Counted from the stretch's first letter, positions 22,601 through 33,625 are shown. The stretch: 64,000 nucleotides of DNA from Helicoverpa zea (GCF_022581195.2 NC_061482.1:4588001-4652000); one strand, 5' to 3'. The notes: generated by a model not told the origin, from the sequence alone. Program-made: numbers and translations.

Positions 22601-23899
22601 AATTTGTAATTTTTTGTTACATTGCCCAAATCTAAGGAATTGATGGTAAGCAGTGTTGGTTTATTAACAAAATAATTCGGTTCGTCTGTTAAACATCTGC
22701 GGTTTTATCAAAAATTTTGATGTCGTGTTTTCAAAGGTCCTACTAATAACCGAGGCCTAAGTTCATAGACAACATAAATGCCGGTTTTGCTTGAAATAAC
22801 TGTGCATTTTGAAAACTGAAAGCTAAATTTCATAGTATGGTCTGACAAGATCTGACCGTTTTTTGGTGCAGTTGACAACCCTGACAGACACTACAAAGAA
22901 TGCTATTTCCCCCTGAAAATTGACAGTTGTCAACTGCACACAAGATTCGATCAGACTGTAAACAATTGTTTTTAGGAAACTGACGTTTATTTTATTGGTG
23001 AACTTAGGCCTGAGTATTTGTGTGCTGTTAGTGATATTATGAAAATGTTTTAGGTGGCATATGCGTCGGATTCGGGAGCAAAGGCACGTGGAGCGTCTAC
23101 GCATGCGTCAGAGGGATCCTTGGTACAGCGGTCACTCGCCCTACCAACCGTCTGTGTACACGATTTGGCCACAACCCCAAAGAGATGTTAGAATGATCGA
23201 GATCACAGATACTATACCCGTCATGGCTTTCGGGGAAGATCTGCCAGATCTGCCACCTGCGTAAGTATATTTATGAATTAGCTGTTTCCTGCAGTTCCAC
23301 TCATGTCTCGAGGGAAGTACAGAAGTGGCCTATGGAAAGGACAGAGTCTAGAGTATCTATGTATCATATTATATTTAAATACGGTTCTGGAATTTTGGCG
23401 TGAAAGCCCGACAGACAGACAGACCGACAGACATGCAGGCTAATAAGCAAACAGATGGAAAGACAGAGTTACCATGACTTTTTTTTTGTTACTAGCTTCT
23501 GCCAGCGGTTTCACCCGCATCCCGTGGGAACTACTTCCCGTACCGGGATAAAAAGTAGCCTATAGCCTTCCTTGATAAATGGGCTATCTAACACTGAAAG
23601 AAATTTTCCAATCGGGCCAGTAGTTCCTGAGATTAGCGCGTTCTAACAAACAAACTCTTCAGCTTTATAATATTAGTATAGATTAAATTAATCTCTCGCG
23701 AATCTTGACTATTTTATAGAGGGTAACTTACAAAATGCGTTTAAAAATACTTTAGAGGTCATTCAATATTTCACTGATTACTATCATAGGGTGCACAAAT
23801 TAAAATCTTTATTTTACTATTTCCAGTGACTTTATGCTACCGTGGGTGAGAACGTCGAAAGCTTTGAAAAGGTCCAAACGTTCGAAGACGCTACACTGA
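10291..23899 (+). CDS. msl-1: Male-specific lethal 1 (MSL1), scaffold of the MSL/MOF acetyltransferase complex
   Basis: Eleven exons: 10291-10683, 11994-12137, 12470-12605, 13522-13690, 13772-13887, 14077-15299, 15584-15725, 21356-21516, 22140-22264, 23054-23260, 23827-23899. They total 2,889 nt, or 962 codons plus stop, with every phase matching. MSL1 scaffolds the nuclear complex that acetylates histone H4 Lys16. The N-terminal coiled coil (about residues 78-146) is the family's dimerisation and MSL2-binding region. The C-terminal PEHE domain (829 to about 950) binds MOF, then MSL3. Diagnostic PEHE words are ENLDDKVFEKRHQKLE, RRIREQRHVERLR and PVMAFGEDLPDLPPADFMLPW. The middle is a long Ser/Thr/Pro-rich, probably disordered linker with eight SUMO-type PsiKxE motifs and basic patches. 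The length is near the fly protein and well above human MSL1. I chose the ATG at 10291 because an in-frame GTG nine codons upstream is not a normal eukaryotic start. Confidence 0.93.
11994..12137 (+). CDS. msl-1: msl-1 exon 2: end of the coiled coil
   Basis: Residues 132-179. Continues the helix with LKSKVTRMDRRITV, then a Pro/Thr-rich stretch with the SUMO-type motif IKSE (Lys170). The acceptor follows TTAACATTTGCAG and the donor is GTAATT. A minus-strand SINE remnant starts only about 20 bp downstream. Confidence 0.9.
12157..12230 (-). mobile_element. SINE 3' fragment in msl-1 intron 2
   Basis: The reverse complement matches the 3' part of the SINE at 56,597-56,893 (GGCCTGTGCCCAGCAGTGGG region; here TGTTGGGCACAGGCC in the opposite sense). 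It lies about 20 bp from the exon 2 donor. Confidence 0.7.
12470..12605 (+). CDS. msl-1: msl-1 exon 3
   Basis: Residues 180-224 plus the first base of codon 225, starting VVFNSLTDFLVPESRANSY. The acceptor follows CCTTATTTTTCAG and the donor is GTAATT. No named domain; the phase joins its neighbours. Confidence 0.88.
13261..13435. mobile_element. Short inverted-repeat element in msl-1 intron 3
   Basis: Ends GGTGCAAGTTAGAA and the complementary TTTCAACTTGCACC, 175 bp long, between CTTA on the left and TTTA on the right (degenerate TTA-type duplication). The body is rich in GCAGT/CTGC words, like the element at 27,412-27,692. Confidence 0.55.
13522..13690 (+). CDS. msl-1: msl-1 exon 4 with two adjacent SUMO-type motifs
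   Basis: Residues 225-281 (split at both ends). Contains YIKKEIKTEPRPEP, two overlapping PsiKxE motifs (Lys262 and Lys266). The donor GTTGTT is non-consensus but is the only one that keeps the frame into exon 5 (split Ser281). Confidence 0.85.
13772..13887 (+). CDS. msl-1: msl-1 exon 5, basic
   Basis: Residues 281-319 and the first base of codon 320. Carries the basic patch QRNRRRTSGSLGSLSRL, a possible nuclear-localisation signal, and VKTEPPEN (SUMO-type, Lys313). The donor is the consensus GTAAGT. Confidence 0.88.
14077..15299 (+). CDS. msl-1: msl-1 exon 6: long Ser/Thr-rich linker
   Basis: The largest exon, residues 320-727. Its Thr/His/Ser-rich core (about 460-529) contains an imperfect repeat, ACTHVSTYTH and ACTHMSTYTH, 36 residues apart. 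SUMO-type motifs are at Lys441, Lys612 and Lys634, and there is an Ala/Glu run near the end (AEAAAEAAVDAL). It ends in phase 0 at GTAAGT. Long antisense readings over this exon are composition shadows. Confidence 0.9.
15584..15725 (+). CDS. msl-1: msl-1 exon 7, basic NLS-like region
   Basis: Residues 728-774. Very basic (SRRGMGSKRGRKRALS and PKAKMVKGK), fitting a nuclear or nucleic-acid-contacting segment. The 5.6-kb intron that follows holds a 2.4-kb Helitron-like element. Confidence 0.88.
17940..18300 (+). repeat. Interspersed repeat, retroelement 3'-end-like
   Basis: In msl-1 intron 7. Contains GGCGGCCATCTTGGATTA, then AAATTTCAGCTCAATCGG and a run of CATA repeats, the layout of 3' ends of lepidopteran non-LTR elements. 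The family was not determined. Confidence 0.45.
18893..19270 (+). mobile_element. tRNA-derived SINE segment inside the Helitron-like element
   Basis: Box-A-like GTGGTTTAGTGGGTAGAG and a diverged box B (TTTGATTCCAGG) precede GCAACTTTTCTAAG and a tail with GTTGTGGAGGTCAGATAGG. The same segment occurs inverted in the second copy (about 54,640-54,270), so it was present before the element was duplicated. Confidence 0.6.
20141..20640. repeat. Tandem array, 122-bp period
   Basis: The anchor TCAGGT recurs at 20,141, 20,263, 20,385, 20,507 and 20,629, exactly 122 bp apart. Units share AGTGCTTATCAGATTGAAC and TTTTGCTAAAACGTCATA. The same array sits inverted at about 52,840-53,245. Confidence 0.85.
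21356..21516 (+). CDS. msl-1: msl-1 exon 8, upstream of the PEHE domain
   Basis: Residues 775-828. Begins with a split Ala codon after GTTCTTTCAG and includes DPDLSWYLGLDPDVKMED, an acidic segment with a PsiKxE motif (Lys813). The donor is GTAAGT. The phase joins exon 7 exactly across the long intron. Confidence 0.88.
21603..21955 (+). mobile_element. tRNA-derived SINE in msl-1 intron 8
   Basis: The head resembles a tRNA gene, with box A TTGGTCTAGCGGTTGC and box B GGTTCGATTCCCGAG, followed by a tRNA-unrelated body (AAGCAGCCCGGAGGCTG, CCGTCCCATCGAGC). A different family from the SINE at 56.6 kb. Confidence 0.65.
22140..22264 (+). CDS. msl-1: msl-1 exon 9: start of the PEHE domain
   Basis: Residues 829-869 and two bases of codon 870, opening VPRWREKPYTSLYSLEGTEN and continuing LDDKVFEKRHQKLEAEERR. 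This is the MOF-binding half of the PEHE domain. Confidence 0.95.
22330..22485 (+). repeat. Interspersed repeat in msl-1 intron 9
   Basis: Contains AGACTGGAGGCTGACCCCAA followed by AAAGTTGGGAAAAA, a common lepidopteran repeat end. A diverged minus-strand relative is near 52,228-52,300. Confidence 0.5.
23054..23260 (+). CDS. msl-1: msl-1 exon 10: core of the PEHE domain
   Basis: Residues 870-938 and two bases of codon 939. Contains RRIREQRHVERLRMR (MOF-contact helix region by family) and IPVMAFGEDLPDLPPA, the start of the MSL3-binding segment. The donor is GTAAGT. Confidence 0.95.
23492..23682 (-). mobile_element. 191-bp Helitron-like (Lep1-type) element in msl-1 intron 10
   Basis: On the minus strand it starts TCTATACTAATATTATAAAG and ends GCAGAAGCTAG. 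It is the same length as the copy at 42,251-42,441 and shares the body AATTTTCCAATCGGGCC (reverse sense). It sits about 145 bp before exon 11. Confidence 0.75.
23827..23899 (+). CDS. msl-1: msl-1 exon 11: C-terminus and stop
   Basis: Residues 939-962 and TGA. DFMLPWVRTSKALKRSKRSK completes the FGxxLPxLxxxxFxLPW-type segment and ends in a basic tail. Confidence 0.93.
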
Positions 23900-25206
23900 T
23901 TGTTCGCGGCCTGCGTGGTCGCTCTACAATACGCACTTAAGCATGAACTTCGTGCGATCCGGCTTCCAGTCTCCACAGCATTGCCCATGGAGAACATTTC
24001 TTATCTATAAGCAAATTAGACTAGCAGGTAATATGTAGGTAACAATAGTTTGGTCATAAAGCGATGTGAACTGCCTTATTTATTGACAATTTTATTCGAA
24101 TGTTGGTGTAATTCTCGCCAAACTTTATGACGTATCGGAATATTGCCGCTACCAGTTCAGGTGCCGAAAGAAAATATTTTAGGTATGCGCATTATGTACC
24201 TGTGCTCGGAAGTTAGTTGCGAGCCGCCATTAAGTTTGGCGATAACTTTGCTACCAAAGAATTTACGTGTCATGATTGAAAACTAAACCATGTGCCTAAG
24301 CCGGATTTCGTTCTTTCAAAATGTATCAAGTATGGAAATAATGTCAGAAACAAGTACTCCATTTGATACTCAATAGTCCAATTCATTTAAAATGATGTGA
24401 ACAAATCCGAAAGTGTGCATGACATGTAAATTATTTGTTTATTTAACGGCGTTCGTATACTCCATAGTCTGTACCTACCCAAATATCATTAAGCTGAATG
24501 ACAGACATTTTCCATATTCTGATAACAACGCGCTTCCAAGTAATATAGTATTAGTAAGTTCATTAAATTGATCTAGAGCAGTTACAGTTTCAAAATACTT
24601 CATAATCATTTCACTGACTTGCATAAAATGATGAAAGAGGGTCTGATGATTATATATTTCATAACTCATCACAAACAAACAGGTATACTTACCTAATAAC
24701 TCTATATGAGTGGGCACTTAAATAAAAGGTAAACTAACTTAAACTTTTCCTAGTCTATGTTTACGTAGAGTGAAGAAACTTCATGGTTGCGATTGCGTTG
24801 GTTTTGGCGGTAATTACGAGATCCACATCGTGTTTATGCTCGTCAGAAAATAGGACTGGCCGTTTATCGAGTCACGAGATAAATATTTGATGTTTTAAGC
24901 TCTCTAAGGCTGTGTTTTGGGCCAGGCGAGTGTGCGTTGAGATAGAATGAACACTACATATTTGACTGTCACGCAAATATAAGGGGTTTATCGAACTAGT
25001 GTTTGAAAGGGTCGTTATTCCAAGATGGCCCTCAGCCCGAACTCGACTAAAGCGAGAGACGAGAAGAGCACAGCGGAGATTTTTTTTACAACTGAAGATA
25101 TTTTCTACTTAGTCCCTCTCAGTGTTCGGTGGCAGGATGTTTGAGTGACGAAATTCTATTGGTTGTTTAAAAACATCTTTGGATAGCTCTCGTCGTCTCC
25201 GTGTTA
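23900..25206. other. msl-1: msl-1 3' flank / probable 3' UTR
   Basis: AT-rich sequence after the stop with no other gene. The first clear AATAAA signals are at 25,348-25,353 and 25,424-25,429; further ones are at 28,966 and 31,295. Which is used cannot be told from sequence. Confidence 0.4.
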
Positions 25207-25283
25207 GGGCGCTTTCAACTTATGCGTTTCTTGACGGCCTGCTGCGGTGCCTAAGCGGTCTAACGCATAAGTTGGAAGCGCCC
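25207..25283. mobile_element. 77-bp inverted-repeat element with TTA duplication
   Basis: Ends GGGCGCTTTCAACTTATGCG and the complementary CGCATAAGTTGGAAGCGCCC, flanked on both sides by TTA (25,204-25,206 and 25,284-25,286), the duplication typical of PIF/Harbinger MITEs. Little more than the two arms remains. Confidence 0.75.
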
Positions 25284-26335
25284 TTAGTGGAGTGTGGGCC
25301 TAAATCATTTGTGTCGTCTTTTGTTTGTAAATATGGTATGAATCATGAATAAATGACGTTTTGTAAATATCGAACATATAGAATATGTTCACTTTTTTCT
25401 AGTTTTATATTTTCTATTTTGAAAATAAACCATAAAAAAATGAAACACGTCACTCAACTTTTAGAATATAATTTATCAACATCGTCATATTATTTGCTTT
25501 CCATCTTTTGTAACACGTTATCAAATATTTAAAAAAATATAACAACCATACATGCAAAGTATATTCTTTCAAAAGCAATATTCATTATTCGAATTTCTTA
25601 CTTGTTTGTAGAACCTATACGCCGGGTCTTTGAAAAGGCAAGTCATATTACAATAGTGGAATGATTTCATAGTGAAACTTAGTTAGTGACATGACTATAT
25701 GCGTAGCCAATAAGATTATTTTTACATTATGTCAGTACATTTATATAAAAAAAAGTAAAAGGAAAAAATATTTTCACTGATCATATTTTTATGAAGAAAA
25801 AGAAACAGAATAATTATGTAGTTTCTGCATCTTTATTCAAGGACTGGTTTTGCTTACGGAGGTATGTAATGCGTAACCAGTTGTTGAGTCCTAGTCGGCA
25901 TTTGGTGACTGTAACATTATCCTAATATAAGAAAAAGTCAGTGCCTCAAATTTTACAGCCATCAAGTGAAACTGAATAACTTTGGATACGATAACATCGC
26001 GTACAAAGTTTTCAGTTTCTTACATCAGCTAGAAATATAGTCCACTAGAAACTTTAATATAAATAACCTTTTATTTGACTTGACGATCTTCGGAGATTTT
26101 TGTTTTTGCCTTGACTTCAGTAAACAGGACATACTAATGATCCAACGGCATTGTACTTCAGAATATCACTTTTGCTTTAAAGTAGTCGTAGAACAAAAAT
26201 AACATTAAATGTTAAAGTTTAAAGTAGGCCTTTGGTTTAAAATATCCGTATGTTGCTCCAGTTATTCATCACAGTCGATTGCACAAACAAACCAATCTGT
26301 CTTACAAGAAATAGTTTTTTGCAGTTTACTAGTTT

Positions 26336-26720
26336 TTCTATAGTTTATGAATTAAAAGTAGTGATTGATAAGATGATTGAAATGGGAGAAATGAATGAAA
26401 AGAATGTGAATGAATGCTGGAGTGAAATGGCGACGTGTATAAGGAAAGCGGCAAGAAGCATTCTAGGAGGATCAAAAGGGAACGGAGTGATAGAGAAGGA
26501 AACTTGGTGGTGGGTGAAAGAAGTGCATGTAATGAAGAGGGATGATACGTATGCAACAAAGTGTGTGCTAAGTATGAATGTAGATGGATAGAGAGGAACA
26601 GGAAGACCTAAGAAAAGATGGATTGCCTGAAAGATGACATGAATAGGAAGGGAGTGTCAGTATGACGAGTGACAGGGAAAAATGGAAGAGCAACATGGCA
26701 GGCAGAAGAAGACTAGTATT
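26336..26720 (+). mobile_element. RTE-like LINE relic, internally deleted
   Basis: The translation NVNECWSEMATCIRKAARSI resembles the linker between endonuclease and reverse transcriptase in RTE elements. Soon after, in another frame, RGTGRPKKRWI resembles the RTE C-terminus. The reverse transcriptase between them is missing and frameshifts and stops are present. Confidence 0.6.
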
Positions 26721-27411
26721 TCTATAGTTCAAATCCGATCAGAAAAGAAGTCTTTTTATACAAAAATCATTTTGTTAACTAAACAGAACATCGTTTGTAC
26801 ACTCGCGTGTACTGTTTATATTTGTCGTATAATAGATGTATAGTTAGATAGACAAACAAGTTAGACAATTACTGTTCTTGTTCGAGTACTGTAGATAACG
26901 TTTGCTTATTACAAAGATACGCGGAGTGTTGGTATCTGTGATTGTAGAAGACTGCGTTGGAATAGACACGTCAAACTGACGGTGAAACTATCTATCGGAT
27001 TGAACCAGATCAAAGCGGAGAAGTTTTTAAAAAAGGCATATATCCGCTCAGATATACCACAGAGTAAATCACAGTTTAGATATATACTCTTGTAAACAGT
27101 TATGAAGCTATCTAGTAGCGTTCGTAAAAATTCATCGAGCGCATGTGTTTGAGTGACACTGTTACGAACGTTAGTACGTAACTTCTCAACTGTTTAAAAG
27201 AGAATATATTTAAAATGTGGTAAAATGTTTGAATAACGAAGTTTTCTTGGTTGTTTAAAAACTTCTTTGTTTCCTTCCGCTTTGGTGGAATCTAGGGCTG
27301 AATATGTAAGCTCTATGTCAAATCATGGAAGTTCCAATACTTTATGGCACAATAAAAAGCATCACAGTCGGATGTGATACAGTTCGCAGTTTTACTTTCA
27401 GTTCACTCAAG

Positions 27412-27692
27412 GTACGTTTCGAATTCTTGCTGCCGGCTGCGACTGCCGACCGCACATGCCGACTGCATGAAGTTGACCGCAGCTGCACTACGGGTTTGTA
27501 TGTATTGGCATGAAACCCACGTGCAGTTGAGCTGTCAAATTTTTTATATCTGACAGCGACTGCACACTGCTGCCGCTTCGATCCAAAACGGTTAATACAT
27601 ACGCAAGTAGTGCTGCTGCGGCCGACTTCATGCAATCGCGGTAAGTGCTGTCGGCGGTTACAGACGGCAGTTAGCATTCAAAACCGTTCCTG
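27412..27692. mobile_element. Inverted-repeat element related to the msl-1 intron 3 element
   Basis: Ends GGTACGTTTCGAATTC and, reversed, GGAACGGTTTTGAATG. The interior is rich in CTGC/GCAG and CCGAC words, unlike its AT-rich flanks, and resembles 13,261-13,435. No duplication is clear. Confidence 0.45.
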
Positions 27693-27699
27693 CATGCTA

Positions 27700-30600
27700 T
27701 TTCTTAAACTATTGTCATCGAAATTACTCACGGTTACAAGTAGCACTTCTCTCAAAAGTTTCATGGCACCAACAGAAAAACACACTTAACATACCTGTTA
27801 AAACAGACTTCTTAAATTTGATATCAGCTAAGTTTCATTTCGTTCTATAACTTTCACAAAATTTAATGTTTGATGTTAATTGTTAAACGATTCTTTCAAA
27901 GTTACATCTACAGGCGACTTTTGCATATAATAATCATCATTTTATGGAAAAGCCGTTTGTATTTAGTACATGTTAAATACTATTACAAATAATATTCATA
28001 AAAAAATTAAAAATGGATGGATAACTAACGGAAATTAGGTAATAAATATAAAGATAGCTGTACATATTACTAAGGTTCTATAATTTGATACATCTTATTT
28101 CGAAGGTATTATTTTATAAGGCTTCATTTACCTAACTTTGGAATTTCACGCTTTGGCGTTTTTTGTGTTATGTCTAATCCTTTGCTCGCAGAACTGCAAA
28201 ATTATTTATCAAAAGGGTTATGATTTTTTTCTTGTGTTTATCAAAACTCATAGTAGTTTGGGGGTGCCGAATTATTTGTTACAATCTTGAGGTTCTACAT
28301 AACAATTCATAAAATGCACCCATGTCCATTGTCAATAATTAGTATAACTGCACCGATATAACATTAATTATTTCCATTGTATAGTCAACAGCAAAATACT
28401 ATGATAATTTAAAATAAATAAATCTTGTATATAAGGTACAGAATAATATTTATAATTAAGTTTCAGTCGCAAAATTGTATTGCAATAATGAATTAGTTTT
28501 GTTGTTGGCTGTACTGTGATAATTATGAATTTGACTTTCATCAATCCTTGATTGGTATTAGGTATATTTTTGTATACATAATAAAATATCTTATTTAATA
28601 TTTTCTTATCGGTTTCCTGGTGAGCTAAACCAGACTAGTTTTTTTTGTGGTATATAAATTAAAATCGTGATACTTTCTCATTACATTCCTTCCCTTATTT
28701 TTCATGAAATTATTATTTTGTCCTTAACCCTTAGATGCGTAGTTTTTCTTTACTATTTATACTTGATATTAGTGATGTCTTTTCGATGCATAATAATGAA
28801 CATCGTTCATATTGAAGCAATATTTACCTATTTTCGTTTACCTAATATCGGTAATTTCAGTATATTTTCTTTTGTTGTCTATCAGTTCTTCGAAAGTGAA
28901 TGATTATGCATGCTTTTTCACTTGAAGTTGTATTTCATTTTTTGTTTATTTTTCTGTAACTCTGCAATAAATAAGGGCAAGTCTTTCGTTTATAAACTTT
29001 ACATAATTATACTTTAGCTTTTAGGGTTTTTTTACATTGAACGTTCGGTCGTGCGGTTGCGATACTGAGGTAACACCGCATGTTTTGTATGTTCTGAGAT
29101 CAGCGTATAACAAGGTGTTATGAGCTTAACGTGACGATGTCGACTCTGTCTCGTTATTTACGCGTTAGCCAAATATAAAATGTTCATTAGCATTACGAAT
29201 TAAAATGAGTTTTTGTCAATCATTTAATTAATATTTATTGCGAATGATATAATTTTGTAAATGATCAATTTTCGATCATAATCAAATCATAATGTCTTTA
29301 TATCAACAAATAAATGGATGAATATTGTAAATATTTTGGGAATTAGAGTAAAGTACCTTAGCACTACGTAATTACAAATTTATGTTAGAAAATTGTCTTT
29401 TAGTTATATAGATCTGTGACATAATAAGATTTGCAAAACAATAATCGTTTCGGTTCACTTGTAAGTTACGTATAGCGTTTAGATAAACTTTAATGTAAAA
29501 TTCCGTTTAACTATAGTTTTAAGAAGTTTTGCAGTCACGATATTAATCAAATCTCTACAAAGTTGATATGATTGACTGTCGTAGGTATTTAATGTAAATT
29601 ACACTGTTATATGTGTCATAAATTATAGAGCACTATACCTGTATCTAGTTATAAATGAAGTATCTTAGGTATTCAGGAGAATATGGGTGAATTAAAGTAA
29701 ACCGGGAGTCTATTTACGATGTAGGACAATTTTTCTCATAAGTTATGTAGCGTGTGTAAGAGAACTAATGCTTTAATATTTGTTTTGATATTCGGTGATT
29801 GTTTGTGACGCGAATCGTAAATTAGATCAAAATTGTTTCAACATACCGTGACTTCAAATATTGTTGGTATGTGCAAAAGGTTTGCTTCGAATATTTTTTT
29901 TTGTTATTAAAGCAAAAGCGGTACGTAGATATATTATTTTTGTATTTGCGTTGTGTGTACGTTAATTGATTAAATGTAAATAATAGTGTTGAATGAGATT
30001 TTTTTCATTGAGGCCGTATATTGGTCTTCCTATTAAATAATTATTTTGATGTAATAATCTGGTATGTAATTAAATGTTAGATTTTTGGAATTGTTTTTAT
30101 GTGTCGTAAACTTAAAATTATGTTGAGTTGGAGTATTTATGCCAATAATGTCCTGTTTGCATTTTTGTCTACGAGGTAGCCACAAGTAAACGTTGTTAGT
30201 ATGCTTTCGAGCAATAATTATTGTATCCTATCCCAAAAACTATTGAACATGGATAAGTAATAAGGCACTTCGATGCCCGGGCGTTTTAGTCCGCATTTAT
30301 TTTCCATTATTCCCCAAACAATCTTAAAAAACTAAACGCAACTGGAAACTTGATCAACTTTTTTGGTTATGATGAGTCACTTCAAAATTATATAAAAAAA
30401 AAACAATGAAATGGAAAAAAAACAAATATATGTATTATAAGTATGAAATATAATTTAGTCTCTTCATATCCTAACTCATGGGTCGGTTTTTAGGCTTGGG
30501 CTTCTCACCGGATTCGAAAGAAATACAATGTTAGTTCTATTTAAATGCTGACGTTACTTGTGGCTGAACAGTAGACATGGACTTATGTTAAGTTTAAGTA

Positions 30601-32878
30601 TTATCTAGGTTACAATTTTGTTGTTCGATAGTAAGCTTATTATTATAATTTCTTAATCAACAGCTGTCACAGTGCAGTTATATTGTTATACGCAAGTATA
30701 GACGCAGTGTTATGCAGTCATTGTTAAATGTTTTCGATTATATCCGATATTTGCTGCACTGTCCACTTGTCATAAAATAATAAGATCTCATTAATCGTTA
30801 ATTAACAAATTGGAATTTAAACTTTTCTTATAAATATTATGGAAGTAAAGTCGGGTACACTTGTCATGATAATGTATCTTGGTACAAAACAATGGTAGTT
30901 AGTGAAACATTGTACCGACTATAATCAATAGAAACAAGTATAAAAAAAACCTTGTATAAATTGCATATCAATTCAGGCGAAGTATAACATCCGCAACTTC
31001 AGGAACATTTGTCTGAATAGTACCTTTTCTTTATGTATAAACTGTAGTTGTACACATTTCTTTTTTATACTTCATTAATGTAAATTAATCTGCTGTGTAG
31101 ATACTATTATAATGTGGCATTTATTAAATAATCCTAAAAAAGGTATGTTTCAGTGTAAATGTTAGTCGTGTATATAACACACTATTGAAATTAGGTAGCT
31201 TAAATATTTATCTTTCAGTATATTTAGGACTCCTAACTTCGGTTTAATTACGAATTCATGTGATACTTCAGACTAAGTTGTATAAGTACATTGAAATAAA
31301 GGAACTTCGTCTCTAGAATTTACACACGTTTTTTTATTTATTTTTCGTCTTTCCCATCCCATAGTTAGTAAGGTAAGGTCTTAGGTAAAGAAAGAAAACA
31401 ACCAATAAGTTTAAAAAGTGCATTTATTTAATCAATATAATTATTTACTTTGATCATTTTTAACATTGATATAAAGATGAAAATAGATCCACTTTATAAT
31501 AAAATAGAAATAACATGAGATACGAAATCTTAGCCAAAAATTCTCAAATTACATGCCTAATAAGTGGCCTTAAGGACGTTTTCATAGTGCTTAGCAAGGA
31601 GGGACCGCACAATATGCCATTTTCGACATTACACACCGTCAATAGACATGTATTTTTAAAAAACATACGTAATGCAGACTTTATTTAGTCTAATAACGAG
31701 AACCATAAGACTTGACGTTTTAGTTCTAAGAAGCTGGAGTCCTGCAAAGCGTCACATTCAAGCTTCAATTCGCATTCCACTAGTGTAAATGCAGGGGAAC
31801 ATAGTTACGCATTGCATCTCCTACGTAGTGTGATTGTAATGTATGATTGTGATGGGGTGACGTATAAATAAATATTGAACTATAAAGATATTATTAGCTA
31901 TTCAGTCGCTTGAATACCTAATTATACATGACCAAATGAAATGATTGTTGAATTGTTATTTAGGTCCAGATTTGCACTTATTTGAAATGATAATTTAAAA
32001 TCGCACAAATGGTAGACACTGGTAGATGTCTCGTCTACAGTACATTTGAGTGCGATATGAGTATTTGGAACGAGTTATCTATTACATAATATGGATAATT
32101 TGGTGTAATAACAATTACACAGTAGTCTTGTAAACAGTAAAAAAAAATATCTAGCTTAAATTGTGATGTTCTTTATTATATATTTAAATAGCACCAGATA
32201 AAAGAAAAACATATTTGAGAAGCAAACAAGATAATATACAAATACCTATACCTATTGTAGTGGTACCGGCTGGCTGGTTTGACAGCTACGTTCTAACCAC
32301 TACAATTGATTTTCGTTCGTAGTGGGAATATATACCAAAAGTTTGTTTCTCCTAAATTTATAAATTTAACTAATTATTTAAGTATAAATATCCTCCTTTA
32401 TAAATTCAAATCTATTGAAACAAGCAACTTCACATTACATTAAATACTTTAAAAATGTGTCAAAATAGCTTTGTATTTTGTACTGTAAAATAATTTGCCA
32501 TATTATAAAAAAAAAATATTTTTTATAATATTATCTATAAACTGCATTTAAAATCGCAATGCATTGCAAATAATTGTGAATACTAGCTTAGCTAGATAGT
32601 AATAGCATTTTGAACTTGCTCTCGTCATTTCTATAAATGTGTTCTTTTTATAAATATAAACGTCATTAATAAAATAAGCAAGGAGCTACTTTTTGTAGCC
32701 AATCATTTTTCTAACTATCCAGACTCCTTTCATTCATTTTAGCTCGACTGAAAAACAAGCTTCAGTTTCTACAGTCTTAGGCATTTATTTATTTATGAGA
32801 TATCAAATATTAAGCATTGATTACAGCTTAATGTTTATATGTAAAATTTTATGAATTTTCAATACTGTGTAATACCAT
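27700..32878. other. Long AT-rich stretch without recognised genes or repeats
   Basis: Unusually free of transposon signatures for this window. It has T-rich plus-strand runs and AATAAA signals at 28,966 and 31,295, the latter followed by GGAACTTCGTCTCTAG. It could hold alternative msl-1 3' ends, but nothing proves it. No coding exon was found on either strand. Confidence 0.3.
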
Positions 32879-33380
32879 CTATGGGCGATTCTCTGTAAGC
32901 TCGTTCAGCTCCATACAATTCCTGTCCTGGCAATTTTTTTTTAAATTTGACAAAAAACCTAGTCCTATGCCAAAGAAAATTAACTATTTATTTAGTTAGA
33001 CAAGGAGGCCCACTGAATTTGTACCTATTTTCCGAGTTATTAGCGATTTTCCAAAAAATCATGACAGGGGACTGTTTGAGACATCAGGGGACTGTTTTGA
33101 ATGTAAACAGAAACCCACATTTTATTACTTTTCTATTATCAAAAGCCATATATTTCGGGTTTTTATTACCGCAAGCATGACACGGTCTCGCCAAACAATC
33201 CTCATTTACCGGTCGTAACATAGCTCTTCCAGCAACTCCTGGTCATTGTTGTAAGTTAATATTTTAGCAGTATTAAGAGCGCTGAGCTTCATGTCTATGT
33301 TGCTGTGAACCATACAAAGACGTGTATTGCCATTTTGAGCGTTTGATTTGACAACGCATTTCTTTCAATTGCTTACTAAT

Positions 33381-33625
33381 GACGTCGTGGGCCTAGTGGG
33401 TAAAGAACCAACCTGTCAATTATGAGGGCGCGGCTTCGATTCCAGGTCAGGCAAGTACCAATGCAACTTTTCTGTATGTACTTTCTAATAATATCTTAGA
33501 CACCAGTGACTGTGTTTCGGATGGCACGTTACGACTGTAGGTCTCGGCTGAAATTGAACATCCTTGGCAGTTGTTACGGGTAATCAGAAGCCAGTAAGTC
33601 TAACACCAGTCGAACTAAGGGGTAC
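33381..33625 (+). mobile_element. tRNA-derived SINE, 5' part, interrupted by a LINE
   Basis: GTGGGCCTAGTGGGTAAAG (box A) and CTTCGATTCCAGG (box B), then the body shared with the segment at 18,893. The tail, GGGTAACTGGGTTGTGG with AGGTCAGATAGGGCAG, resumes after 34,386, beyond the LINE fragment. Confidence 0.7.

Noticed and set aside
26250..26591. 113-codon ORF as a host gene
   Set aside because: Its core matches the RTE-type LINE linker, followed by frameshifted C-terminal RTE sequence.
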